Translations under genes and position numbers: made by a program
The notes under the pieces: generated by a model
The model's database searches: none
Seen by the model: only the letters and a program-made list of their open reading frames with translations
What the model was told of the DNA's origin: nothing
Part shown: positions 17,968-26,286 of the stretch, piece after piece
Position numbering within the stretch: position 1 is the first letter of the stretch
How the letters are laid out: each line of letters starts with the position of its first letter
Origin: Pirellulales bacterium
GTDB lineage: Bacteria; Planctomycetota; Planctomycetia; Pirellulales; JAEUIK01
NCBI GenBank assembly: GCA_019694435.1
Contig: JAIBBZ010000008.1
Location: 1 to 64,000 of the forward strand
Length of the DNA: 64,000 nt
Direction of reading: 5' to 3'

Positions 17968-20685
17968 ATGGCCGACCAACGACCTGATCCCGATGCGCTG
18001 TTGGCCTCCGTCCAGGCCCAGGAAGCCCGCGCCGAGCGCGGCAAACTGAAGATCTTCTTCGGGTTTGCGCCGGGCGTGGGAAAAACCTATGCCATGCTCG
18101 AGGCCGGCCGCAAGGTCGCCAAAGAAGGCGTCGACGTGCTCGTCGGCTACGTCGAGCCGCATGCCCGGCCCGATACCCAGGCCCTGGTGCTCGGGCTTGA
18201 CATGTTGTCGCGCCGCGAGGTGGTGTATCGCGACCGGACGCTGCTCGAATTCGACCTCGAGGCGGCGCTGGCGCGGTGCCCGCAGTTGGTCCTGGTCGAC
18301 GAGCTGGCCCACACCAACGCTCCGGGGATGACCCATGCCAAGCGCTGGCAAGACATCGAGGACCTGCTCAAGGCGGGAATCGACGTCTTCACAACGGTCA
18401 ACGTGCAGCATCTCGAAACCGTCAACGACCTGGTGGCGCAGATCACGGGGATTCCGGTTCGCGAGACGGTGCCCGACTCGGTATTCGAGCAGGCGAACGA
18501 AGTCGAACTGGTCGATTTGGCTCCCGACGACCTGATCGAGCGCCTGCGCGAGGGCAAGGTCTACTTTCCCGAGCAGGCGCGCCACGCGATCGACAATTTC
18601 TTTCGCAAAGGCAACCTGATCGCGCTGCGCGAGTTGTCGCTGCGTCGGATGGCCGAACGCGTCGACGCGCAGATGGCGGATTACCGGGCCGAAAACCTGG
18701 TCACCCGCATCTGGCCGGCCTCGGAGCGGCTGCTGGTTTGCGTGAGCGCCAGCCCGCATTCGATGCGGTTGGTGCGCGCCACGCGTCGCATGGCCACGAG
18801 TTTGCGCGCGCCGTGGATCGCAGTGCACGTCGAGACAGCTGGCGACACCCGGATGTCGGCGGCCGATCGCGACCGGCTGGCTCAAACCCTGCAACTGGCC
18901 GAACAGCTCGGGGCCGAGACGGTGACGCTGCCGGCGGCCCATTTTGCCGACGAGGTCTTACACCTCGCCCGGACAAAGAACGTCTCGAAGATCGTGGTTG
19001 GCAAGCCGCAGCAGCCCCGCTGGCAAGAATGGCTGCGCGGGTCGTTCGTTTACGAGTTGACCCGCAAGTGCGGCGACGTCGATATCTACGTCATCACGGG
19101 CGAGCAATCCGAGCCGGTCGGCCGGCGCCCGGCGATTGCCGAGCCGGCGATCAACTACGCTGGCTATGGCTCGGCAGCCGGCATCGTGGCCGTCTGTTCG
19201 GTCGTTTGTTGGCTGGCGTTTCCTGTTTCCGGCACGGCCAACCTGATCATGATTTATCTGCTCGGCGTCGTGGCCAGCGCCCTGTGGCTCGGACGCGGTC
19301 CCTCGGCCTTGGCGGCCGTGTTGAGCGTGGCGACGTTCGATTATTTCTTCGTGCCGCCGTACCTGACTTTCGCCGTCAGCGACACGCAATACTTGCTGAC
19401 TTTCGCCGTCATGCTGATGACGGGTCTGATCGTGGGGACGCTGACGGCCCGCGTACGATTTCAAGCCGAATCGGCCCGCGCCCGGGAACACCGCACGGCG
19501 GCCTTGTATGCGATGAGTCGCGAGTTGGTCGATGCGGCGACCTTGTTGCAACTGCTACCGCCGGCGAGGCGTCACATCGGGCAGGCGTTTGCCGGGGACG
19601 TTCATCTGTTGTTTCCCGACCCGGCAACGCGGCGCCTGCGGCCGCTGGGTGAACATGCCGATCAGCGTGCACTCGACGAACACGAACTGGGTGTTGCGCA
19701 ATGGGCCTTCGACCACCAGCAACCCGCCGGGCGAGGCACCGACACGCTCCCCTCGGCGCGGGGGCTCTATCTGCCGTTGAACGTAAGCCAGAAAAGCATG
19801 GGCGTGATGGCCCTGGTCAGCAGCGCGGAGCAACGCTATTTTTCGCCCGACCAGTTGCGTCAACTCGTGACATTCGCCGGACAAATCGCGCTGGCCGCCG
19901 AGCGCATCGAAGCTGCGGCCGAGGCCCGCAAGCTGCAGGTGCAGATGGAGGCCGAGCGGCTGCGGAACTCGCTGCTGAGCGCCGTATCGCACGATTTGCG
20001 CACGCCTTTGGCCGCCATTACGGGCGCGAGCAGCACTCTCCTGGAGAATGACGCGCTGCTCGAGCCTGGGGTCCGGCGCGAGCTGGCCGAATCGATTTTT
20101 ATCGAGGGTGATCGCCTGAATCGGCTCGTGGCCAATCTGCTGGACATGACGCGGCTCGAGGCCGGGGCGATTGCCCTGCAGAAGGAATGGCAGCCGCTCG
20201 AGGAGGTGATCGGCGTGGCCCTCAACCGGCTCGCGCGCCCCCTGCACGGACGCGAGGTACGCGTGCAACTGCCGGCCGATTTGCCGCTGGTTCCCATCGA
20301 TGGACTGCTCGTGCAGCAAGTGCTGACGAACTTGCTGGAAAACGCGGCCAAGTATTCCCCGCCGGGAACACCCATCGAGATTACGGCCAGGCTGCAAGAC
20401 AACGAAGTCGAAGTAGCGGTCGCCGATCGTGGGCCCGGGATCAACGCCGCTGACCGCACCCAGATTTTCGAAAAGTTCTATCGCTCGGCCAATGCCGCTG
20501 GGCGGATGGGCGTAGGGCTCGGTCTAGCCATCTGCCGCAGCATCGTCGAGCTGCACGGCGGGCGCATCGCCGTGGACGATCGTCCCGGCGGCGGGGCCGT
20601 GTTTCGTTTCCGGCTGCCGCTCGCCGGTTCACCTCCCCCGGCCGTGCCCGAGGAAGTTCCCGTCGAACATTCCCGGACTGAATGA
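17968..20685 (+). CDS. kdpD: KdpD, K+/turgor-sensing histidine kinase
   Basis: 905 residues. In order: the KdpD N-terminal domain with Walker A (GFAPGVGKTYAML) and Walker B-like LVDELAHTNAPG, a universal-stress-like domain (about 245-370), four membrane helices (about 400-500), a GAF-like region, HisKA with the phosphorylated His675 (SAVSHDLRTPL), and the ATPase domain (NLLENAAKYSPPGTP, DRGPGI, GVGLGLAICR). The kinase senses low K+ and phosphorylates KdpE. It is complete and follows kdpC by 31 bases, so sensor and pump are one operon. Confidence 0.96.
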   Translation: MADQRPDPDALLASVQAQEARAERGKLKIFFGFAPGVGKTYAMLEAGRKVAKEGVDVLVGYVEPHARPDTQALVLGLDMLSRREVVYRDRTLLEFDLEAALARCPQLVLVDELAHTNAPGMTHAKRWQDIEDLLKAGIDVFTTVNVQHLETVNDLVAQITGIPVRETVPDSVFEQANEVELVDLAPDDLIERLREGKVYFPEQARHAIDNFFRKGNLIALRELSLRRMAERVDAQMADYRAENLVTRIWPASERLLVCVSASPHSMRLVRATRRMATSLRAPWIAVHVETAGDTRMSAADRDRLAQTLQLAEQLGAETVTLPAAHFADEVLHLARTKNVSKIVVGKPQQPRWQEWLRGSFVYELTRKCGDVDIYVITGEQSEPVGRRPAIAEPAINYAGYGSAAGIVAVCSVVCWLAFPVSGTANLIMIYLLGVVASALWLGRGPSALAAVLSVATFDYFFVPPYLTFAVSDTQYLLTFAVMLMTGLIVGTLTARVRFQAESARAREHRTAALYAMSRELVDAATLLQLLPPARRHIGQAFAGDVHLLFPDPATRRLRPLGEHADQRALDEHELGVAQWAFDHQQPAGRGTDTLPSARGLYLPLNVSQKSMGVMALVSSAEQRYFSPDQLRQLVTFAGQIALAAERIEAAAEARKLQVQMEAERLRNSLLSAVSHDLRTPLAAITGASSTLLENDALLEPGVRRELAESIFIEGDRLNRLVANLLDMTRLEAGAIALQKEWQPLEEVIGVALNRLARPLHGREVRVQLPADLPLVPIDGLLVQQVLTNLLENAAKYSPPGTPIEITARLQDNEVEVAVADRGPGINAADRTQIFEKFYRSANAAGRMGVGLGLAICRSIVELHGGRIAVDDRPGGGAVFRFRLPLAGSPPPAVPEEVPVEHSRTE

Positions 20686-20689
20686 CGTC

Positions 20690-21382
20690 ATGATGCCCGT
20701 CGCTGCGCGCGTGCTGGTGGTCGAAGACGAGCCGGAAATCCGGCGCTTCTTGCGCGCGGCACTCGGTAGCCAGGGTTTTGTCTTGATCGAGGCCGAAACT
20801 GGCCAGGCCGCCATCCGCGAGGCCGCCAGCCAGCAGCCCGACGTGGTGATCCTCGATCTTGGCCTGCCCGATGTCGAAGGCCTCGAGGTGTTGCGGCAAA
20901 TCCGGGGCTGGTCGCAGGTACCGGTCCTGATCCTCTCGGCCCGTGGCCAGGAGAACGACAAGGTCGTTGCGCTGGACGCCGGCGCGGACGACTATCTGAC
21001 CAAGCCCTTCGGGGTTGGCGAGTTGTTGGCGCGCTTGCGCGTCGCGTTGCGGCACAGCGCCGGGCGCCCCGACGGCGAAGCCGTCTTCACGGTCGGCTCG
21101 CTGACCGTCGATCAAGCGGCGCGGCGCGTCCTGGTCGATAACCGCCAGGTGCGCCTGACGCCGAATGAGTACCGGTTGCTGACGACCCTGGTCAAGCATG
21201 CCGGAAAAGTCGTGACCCATCGGCACCTGCTCCGCGAGGTGTGGGGCCCGGCCAGTACCGGCGAAACGCACTACTTGCGGGTCTACATGGCCCAATTGCG
21301 GCAAAAGCTCGAAGCCAACCCGGCGCACCCGCGCTATCTACTGACCGAGCCCGGCGTCGGTTATCGCCTGGCGGTCGAGTGA
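20690..21382 (+). CDS. kdpE: KdpE, OmpR-family response regulator
   Basis: 230 residues with an N-terminal receiver domain (acidic pair VEDEPE at 11-16, phosphorylated Asp56 in VVILDLGLP, Lys in YLTKPFG) and a C-terminal winged-helix domain (LTPNEYRLLTTLVKHAGKVV, YLRVYMAQLRQKLE, GVGYRLAVE). It is the partner of KdpD, from which it is separated by 4 bases, and should activate the kdp promoter under K+ limitation. Two adjacent ATGs (20690, 20693) are possible starts. Confidence 0.96.
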   Translation: MMPVAARVLVVEDEPEIRRFLRAALGSQGFVLIEAETGQAAIREAASQQPDVVILDLGLPDVEGLEVLRQIRGWSQVPVLILSARGQENDKVVALDAGADDYLTKPFGVGELLARLRVALRHSAGRPDGEAVFTVGSLTVDQAARRVLVDNRQVRLTPNEYRLLTTLVKHAGKVVTHRHLLREVWGPASTGETHYLRVYMAQLRQKLEANPAHPRYLLTEPGVGYRLAVE

Positions 21383-21584
21383 CTTCGGGCTCGCGCGTCC
21401 GGCGCTTCGCGGTGTGGCCTTGCTGCGAAGGCGCTGCTTTGGCATTTGAGCGCCGACACGCGCAGATAGCGCCGGGAGCTGCGCGCGGAACGGACGCAGC
21501 GCTCGGAGGCGATATACTCACGTGCACGGATGCGCACGCGCCGCGGCACGAGCGCTCCAGTCTCTCCAACCCCAGGGTGAATCA

Positions 21585-22070
21585 ATGAGCAGGAAAGCTT
21601 GGACGACCGTCGCGGTGGCCGGAGCATGGGCGTTGGCGGTTGCCACCGGAGGATTCGGCAATCACGCACCGGCGCCGGCAATGCGATTGCGGCTCGAGCT
21701 GTTCGTCGCCGACCTCGATGCATCCGCGGCGTTCTATGCCGACGTCCTGGGCTTTGAGCAGCTCGAGGCGCAAGCCAACTATCAACCGATTCGGGCCGGC
21801 TCCGTCGAGATCGGCCTGGGCTTGCGGAGCGGCCTGTCCAAGACGCATTACTTCAATCCCGAGCTTCAAACGAGCCGTGTGGGCCTCGGCACCGAGATCG
21901 TGCTCGAAGTCGAGGATGTTCGCGCGACGTTTGAGCGGGTGCAGAAGTCGGGCAAGGCTCGCATCTTGGCGCCGCTGTTCAATCGCCCCTGGGGCGCCAC
22001 CGACTTCCGAATCGCCGACCCGGACGGATACTACTTGCGGATCACCTCGGCCACGCCCAAAGAATCCTAG
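21585..22070 (+). CDS. Exported VOC (glyoxalase-fold) protein
   Basis: 161 residues from ATG 21585. The first 25-30 residues form a signal peptide or single anchor (TTVAVAGAWALAVATGG). The rest is one vicinal-oxygen-chelate domain: LRLELFVADLDASAAFYADV, GLGTEIVLEVEDV, and a C-terminal FRIADPDGYYLRI. Such proteins bind a metal and act as lyases, dioxygenases or binding proteins; most are cytoplasmic, so export is unusual. No substrate can be inferred. It converges on the large surface-protein gene, 42 bases apart. Confidence 0.7.
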   Translation: MSRKAWTTVAVAGAWALAVATGGFGNHAPAPAMRLRLELFVADLDASAAFYADVLGFEQLEAQANYQPIRAGSVEIGLGLRSGLSKTHYFNPELQTSRVGLGTEIVLEVEDVRATFERVQKSGKARILAPLFNRPWGATDFRIADPDGYYLRITSATPKES

Positions 22071-22112
22071 GGCCGGTGGTCGCTGGACGGTGTCCGGGCC
22101 TCGGAGGGGCCG

Positions 22113-25100
22113 TCAGGGAAGCGCGTCGGTGGTCTCTTCGCCGGCCGAGGCATCGGTCGCAATGTCTTGCCCAAAGGTATAGAAGAGCCAATCGAGTTCC
22201 GTGCTTCCCGTCAGGCGGTCGATCGCATTGTCGCTCACGACGGTATCGTCGGGTAGCAAGCTGTCGGTTTTCAAACTCGCCACGCGCGCTGCGTACGCAT
22301 CGCCGCCTGCCCAATACGCTGCCACGCCGGTCAACAGTCCATAGACGTCAGGCGGATAGGAGATGCGGTCGGCAATCAGCAGATCTTCGCCCTGGCCGCC
22401 GTCGAGTGTGTCGGGCCCCAGATGACCGACGAGCAGGTCGAAACCCTCGTCGCCGAACAAGCGATCTCCTGCGTCGGTCGCTTGAGTTCCGCCGACGAGC
22501 AGGTCGTTGCCCTTGCCACCGTGCAACGAGTCGCCGCGCGAGCCGCCGTAGAGCGCATCGTCGCCGTCGCCGCCGTCGAGACTGACCGGGCGATTGCTGA
22601 CCAACTCGGCGTCGAGCACGTCGAGGCCGTCGTAGCCGAACGCATGTATCCGCCCGGTGATGCCTGTGAAGCGTTGTGATGCGGGGCGCAAGGCCGAGTT
22701 TTCGAACTGGGTCACGACGCTGACGGTCGTCCCGGTGCCGAAGAAATACACGCCGTCGAAGCCCGGTGTGCCGCCATAAAACAGATCGGTCTGGGCGGGA
22801 TTATTGGCGTTGGAACGGAGGGCAAACGTACTGACGGCGACCGCGTGCGAGGCCGGCAGGCTTGTGTTGCTTCCCTCGGTGGCGGTGACTGTCATCGCGT
22901 AGCTGCCGTTAAACGTAAATGCATGTTGCAGGGCGATCCCGCTGGCTGGGCCGACGACCGACTGGTCGACCGTGCCGTTGCCATCCCAGTCGATCTGGTA
23001 GGTGATGTCGTGACTCGGATCGACCACGGCGCTGGTTGCCGACAACTGGAAATCGAGCGTTTCGCCGCGATAGGCCGAGCTGGGCCCGGTGACGATGGCC
23101 GCCAGATCGTCGTCGTCGCCGAAATCGACGGCGTCATGGATCTGGCCGTAGTCAAGGTCCTCGAAGGCGTAGGCGTCGCCCGGGATCGGAGTGCCGATGA
23201 CCACCGGGATCGAGGCCAGTACCACATTGGTGCCTTCCCGTACGAATTGCAGATCGAAGCGATGGGGCCGCCCATCGCCGACGAACTCGATGTCGAAGTT
23301 GGCCGTCTGGCCAGCGCCGAGGCCTGGGATCGTGCCGGTGTGATTGATAATCCGGACGCGTGGGTCGGAGGCGCGCACGGCCATGTTCACGGCCACGTTC
23401 GTGGCCGCGTTCTGGATCGCTGAAATGACGCCGTTCGCCACGGTCCCGCCGAAGCCGGAGCTGATCTGAAAATAGAAAGGATCGCCCGGATCGATGGGAT
23501 CGACGGTGCCATTGGCAATCGAGCTGGTCGATTGGTTCGTAGCGCCCGTCAGCCGCGAAATGGCCTCGAGATCACGACGGGGGTCGGCCGTGTTGTTGGC
23601 GTTCGTGCCCAAGCCGATCACTAATGCGCCGAGCGCGTTGAGCCCGGTGATGGTTTCCTGGATGCCGGCGCCGGAGTTGAACGGTGTCGACGGCCTGGCC
23701 GATTGCGTCAACTCGCTCAGCGGTAGAGTGAGGCCGTTCAGGCCGGATATCGAAGTCTCGCCTTTGGGTTGGTAGGCAAACCCCGTGTCGGTCGCGGCCA
23801 GGATGACGGGCAGTGCGCCCTGGCGAAAACCGGCCCCGCCGATGGTGCCCGCTGCTGGCAAGGCTTGCCCCGTCGAGTCGACCGTGTAGGAAGCAAACGA
23901 CGGTACGTCGCCGCTGCCCCCGGGATTGATCTGCGTCGACACCAGGCCCGCGGCACCGCTATCGCCGATCGAGCCATTGTTGTCGCCGTCGAAGCCCAGA
24001 CCCGTCACCGTCTGGTACAGGGCTTCGATCAACGTCTCCGGAGTGTCGCCGCCATAGCCCGGCGCGACGCGGTCGAGCGCCGACTGAATGGTCGCGGTAA
24101 AACCCGTGGCATTGGCCGCGACGATCGGATGATTGAGCACGAAGGGGCGGCCCGTGCTGAACTCGCTGGCGAAATTGCCGTATTCCTCGAAACGGCCGAC
24201 ACCGAAGCCCAAGTCGACGCCCGGCAGCGATGCCTGCAGCGCCGCGATGATCTCAGGAAACGCCGCGCGCACGATCGGACTGTTGGCGGTGAAGCTGCCC
24301 GTGTCGTCGAACAGCAGGAAGACGTCGACCATGTTGGTCAGGGCGCCCGACGCCGGCAGCGTCACGCTGACGTTCTGCCGATGGCTTTCGCCGTCGGCCA
24401 GCGCGATCTCGATGCTCGACGGCGAAACGTTACCCAGCGCATGATTGCTGGTGCCGGACGGCCAGAGCACGCCGCCGGCGGTGGTCGGATAGCTTGGCAC
24501 CTGTCCCGGCGGCACCAGCACGCGAACGACATACGCCCCGGGCGCCAAGCCCGTGAACGCATACGAGCCATCGGTGCTGGTAACCGTCTGTAGTTCGCCC
24601 GCGTCGTAGGCATGATCGCGATCGTCGTCGATGTAGACGGTCACACCGGCCAGCCCGAGCTCGCCTGCGTCCCGGACGTGATTGCGGTTGTCGTCGTGGT
24701 ATAGCAGCCCACGGATTTCGTTGGGGCGATATAGATTTGCCATGTCGACGCCCGCTCGCTGTTCGCCCGGTGCGAGCACGATCGAGTGCGAGCTTTGTTC
24801 GACGGGCGTCACGAGTTGATCGCCGGGCAGGATTTCGCGGACGCGATAGGTACCTTTGGGCAGACGCGTGAAACTGTAGGTGCCCGACTCGTCGACCGCG
24901 GGAGTGAAGAACTGATCAGACGCCGTGACGGTTTGTGGCTCGCCGGGATCGAGCGAGCCGTTGTTATTCACGTCGAGGTAGACGGTGATTCCGGCGAGAC
25001 CGCGCTCGCCGGCGTCGCGCGCTGCGGAGTGATTGTAGTCGGCATAGACGGTGCCGCTGATGGCTGCGTCGGAGCGTTCGTGGTTGCCGAAGTTCAGCCC

Positions 25101-26135
25101 TGCGATCGGCTGCCCATTGCGCAGACGTTGGTTGGTCACCCCGCCGGCAGGCGAGGTGGGCGTGTAGCCGGCCTGTACGGTCTCTCGAATGTTGAAGGTG
25201 CCGCGCGTAGCGCCGGTGATGGCGTACTGCCCCGTGGCGTCGCTCGTAGCCGCGGGTTCACCGACCGTCAGGCTGCCATCGTTGTTTTCGTCGACGTAGA
25301 CCGTCCAGCCTTCCAGGCCCGGTTCTCCGGCGTCTTGGACGCCGTCGGAATCGACGTCGCTGAACACGGTGCCGTTGATTGAAACCACCGCCGGCACCAG
25401 ATTGGCGAAGTCGGCCGTTGAAGTCAGGTCGGTCAATACGTTGACCGAGCGCGAGTCGCTGAATCCGTCGGCCGTTTCCCAACCCGCCGGCAGCACCTCG
25501 ACGACGCGGTAGTTGCCGACCGGCAGCGAGAGGAATTCGTAATGCCCCGTAACGTCGGTGGTGGTCGACTGCTCGCCTGCTTGCAGCAGATTATCGCTGT
25601 TGTCGTCGATGAACACGGTCCAGCCGGCGAGCCCCGGGTCGCCCGCGCCGCGCAAGCCGTCGCCGTCGACGTCGTTCCAGACGGTGCCCGCGATATTGCC
25701 ACGGGCATCGTGCCAGTTGAGAAACAGTACGTTGTCGGTCCGATTGTCGCGCACGCGGGCAGTGACCGAACTGGGCGTCGTAGGAATCCAATTCGTGAGC
25801 ACCACGTCGCGGACCGTGTAATTGCCTGCGGCCAGTCCACTGAACGTTGCCTCACCGCGCCCGTCGGTGACCAGCGACAATTCACCGGCGTCGAGCGTGG
25901 CGTTGTTGTTGCCGTCGATGTACACGGTCCAGCCCGGCAGGCGGTCTTCGCCCGGATCGTCGATTCCGTTACGGTTGGCGTCCTCTTGCACCTTGACGAA
26001 GATGTCGCCGGCCATCAGCCGCCGCGTTTCGAGCGCCTCGAGCCGGATCGCGGGGCGTCGCGATGCCTTGCGGCGCCGAGATGCGGGTGTCAGGCGAGCG
26101 AACAAGCTGCGATACGCCGGCGTGGTGCGGCTCAT
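22113..26135 (-). CDS. Large surface protein: SdrD-B repeats, vWA, PKD and RTX repeats
   Basis: 1,340 residues from ATG 26135. It starts with a basic leader and the motif RLEALETRRLMAGD, an N-terminal marker of planctomycete exported proteins. Five SdrD-B-like repeats follow (about 45-590), each with a D-x-N/D-x-D-G type calcium loop and the phrase AGE/PGE-x-GL-x-G-x-T-V-Y. A von Willebrand A-like domain (VDVFLLFDDTGSF, about 600-900), a PKD-like domain (about 1015-1090) and RTX calcium-binding repeats (GGDGDDALYGGSRGDSLHGG region, about 1190-1250) come next. The last 90 residues share a module with the protein at the right edge of the window. It is probably a calcium-stabilised adhesin-like or cell-surface protein. 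It lies 151 bases downstream of the protease gene on the same strand. Confidence 0.85.
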   Translation of the reverse strand: MSRTTPAYRSLFARLTPASRRRKASRRPAIRLEALETRRLMAGDIFVKVQEDANRNGIDDPGEDRLPGWTVYIDGNNNATLDAGELSLVTDGRGEATFSGLAAGNYTVRDVVLTNWIPTTPSSVTARVRDNRTDNVLFLNWHDARGNIAGTVWNDVDGDGLRGAGDPGLAGWTVFIDDNSDNLLQAGEQSTTTDVTGHYEFLSLPVGNYRVVEVLPAGWETADGFSDSRSVNVLTDLTSTADFANLVPAVVSINGTVFSDVDSDGVQDAGEPGLEGWTVYVDENNDGSLTVGEPAATSDATGQYAITGATRGTFNIRETVQAGYTPTSPAGGVTNQRLRNGQPIAGLNFGNHERSDAAISGTVYADYNHSAARDAGERGLAGITVYLDVNNNGSLDPGEPQTVTASDQFFTPAVDESGTYSFTRLPKGTYRVREILPGDQLVTPVEQSSHSIVLAPGEQRAGVDMANLYRPNEIRGLLYHDDNRNHVRDAGELGLAGVTVYIDDDRDHAYDAGELQTVTSTDGSYAFTGLAPGAYVVRVLVPPGQVPSYPTTAGGVLWPSGTSNHALGNVSPSSIEIALADGESHRQNVSVTLPASGALTNMVDVFLLFDDTGSFTANSPIVRAAFPEIIAALQASLPGVDLGFGVGRFEEYGNFASEFSTGRPFVLNHPIVAANATGFTATIQSALDRVAPGYGGDTPETLIEALYQTVTGLGFDGDNNGSIGDSGAAGLVSTQINPGGSGDVPSFASYTVDSTGQALPAAGTIGGAGFRQGALPVILAATDTGFAYQPKGETSISGLNGLTLPLSELTQSARPSTPFNSGAGIQETITGLNALGALVIGLGTNANNTADPRRDLEAISRLTGATNQSTSSIANGTVDPIDPGDPFYFQISSGFGGTVANGVISAIQNAATNVAVNMAVRASDPRVRIINHTGTIPGLGAGQTANFDIEFVGDGRPHRFDLQFVREGTNVVLASIPVVIGTPIPGDAYAFEDLDYGQIHDAVDFGDDDDLAAIVTGPSSAYRGETLDFQLSATSAVVDPSHDITYQIDWDGNGTVDQSVVGPASGIALQHAFTFNGSYAMTVTATEGSNTSLPASHAVAVSTFALRSNANNPAQTDLFYGGTPGFDGVYFFGTGTTVSVVTQFENSALRPASQRFTGITGRIHAFGYDGLDVLDAELVSNRPVSLDGGDGDDALYGGSRGDSLHGGKGNDLLVGGTQATDAGDRLFGDEGFDLLVGHLGPDTLDGGQGEDLLIADRISYPPDVYGLLTGVAAYWAGGDAYAARVASLKTDSLLPDDTVVSDNAIDRLTGSTELDWLFYTFGQDIATDASAGEETTDALP

Positions 26136-26286
26136 GGCAATCTGCCTCAATGCAGGAATGGGATGCGCGACGGAGCGGCTCAGCCCTCGCGAGATAAGGT
26201 CGCCAAGCGACGCGCGACGGGAGAGTTGCAAGGTGGAGCCGCTTGCCAAGCGTCAGACCGCCAAGAAGCGCGGCGAATGGCGGAGA

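Noticed and set aside
18276-19652. 458-residue open frame in another frame of kdpD
   Set aside because: Fully inside kdpD, Arg/Gly-rich, no family resemblance.
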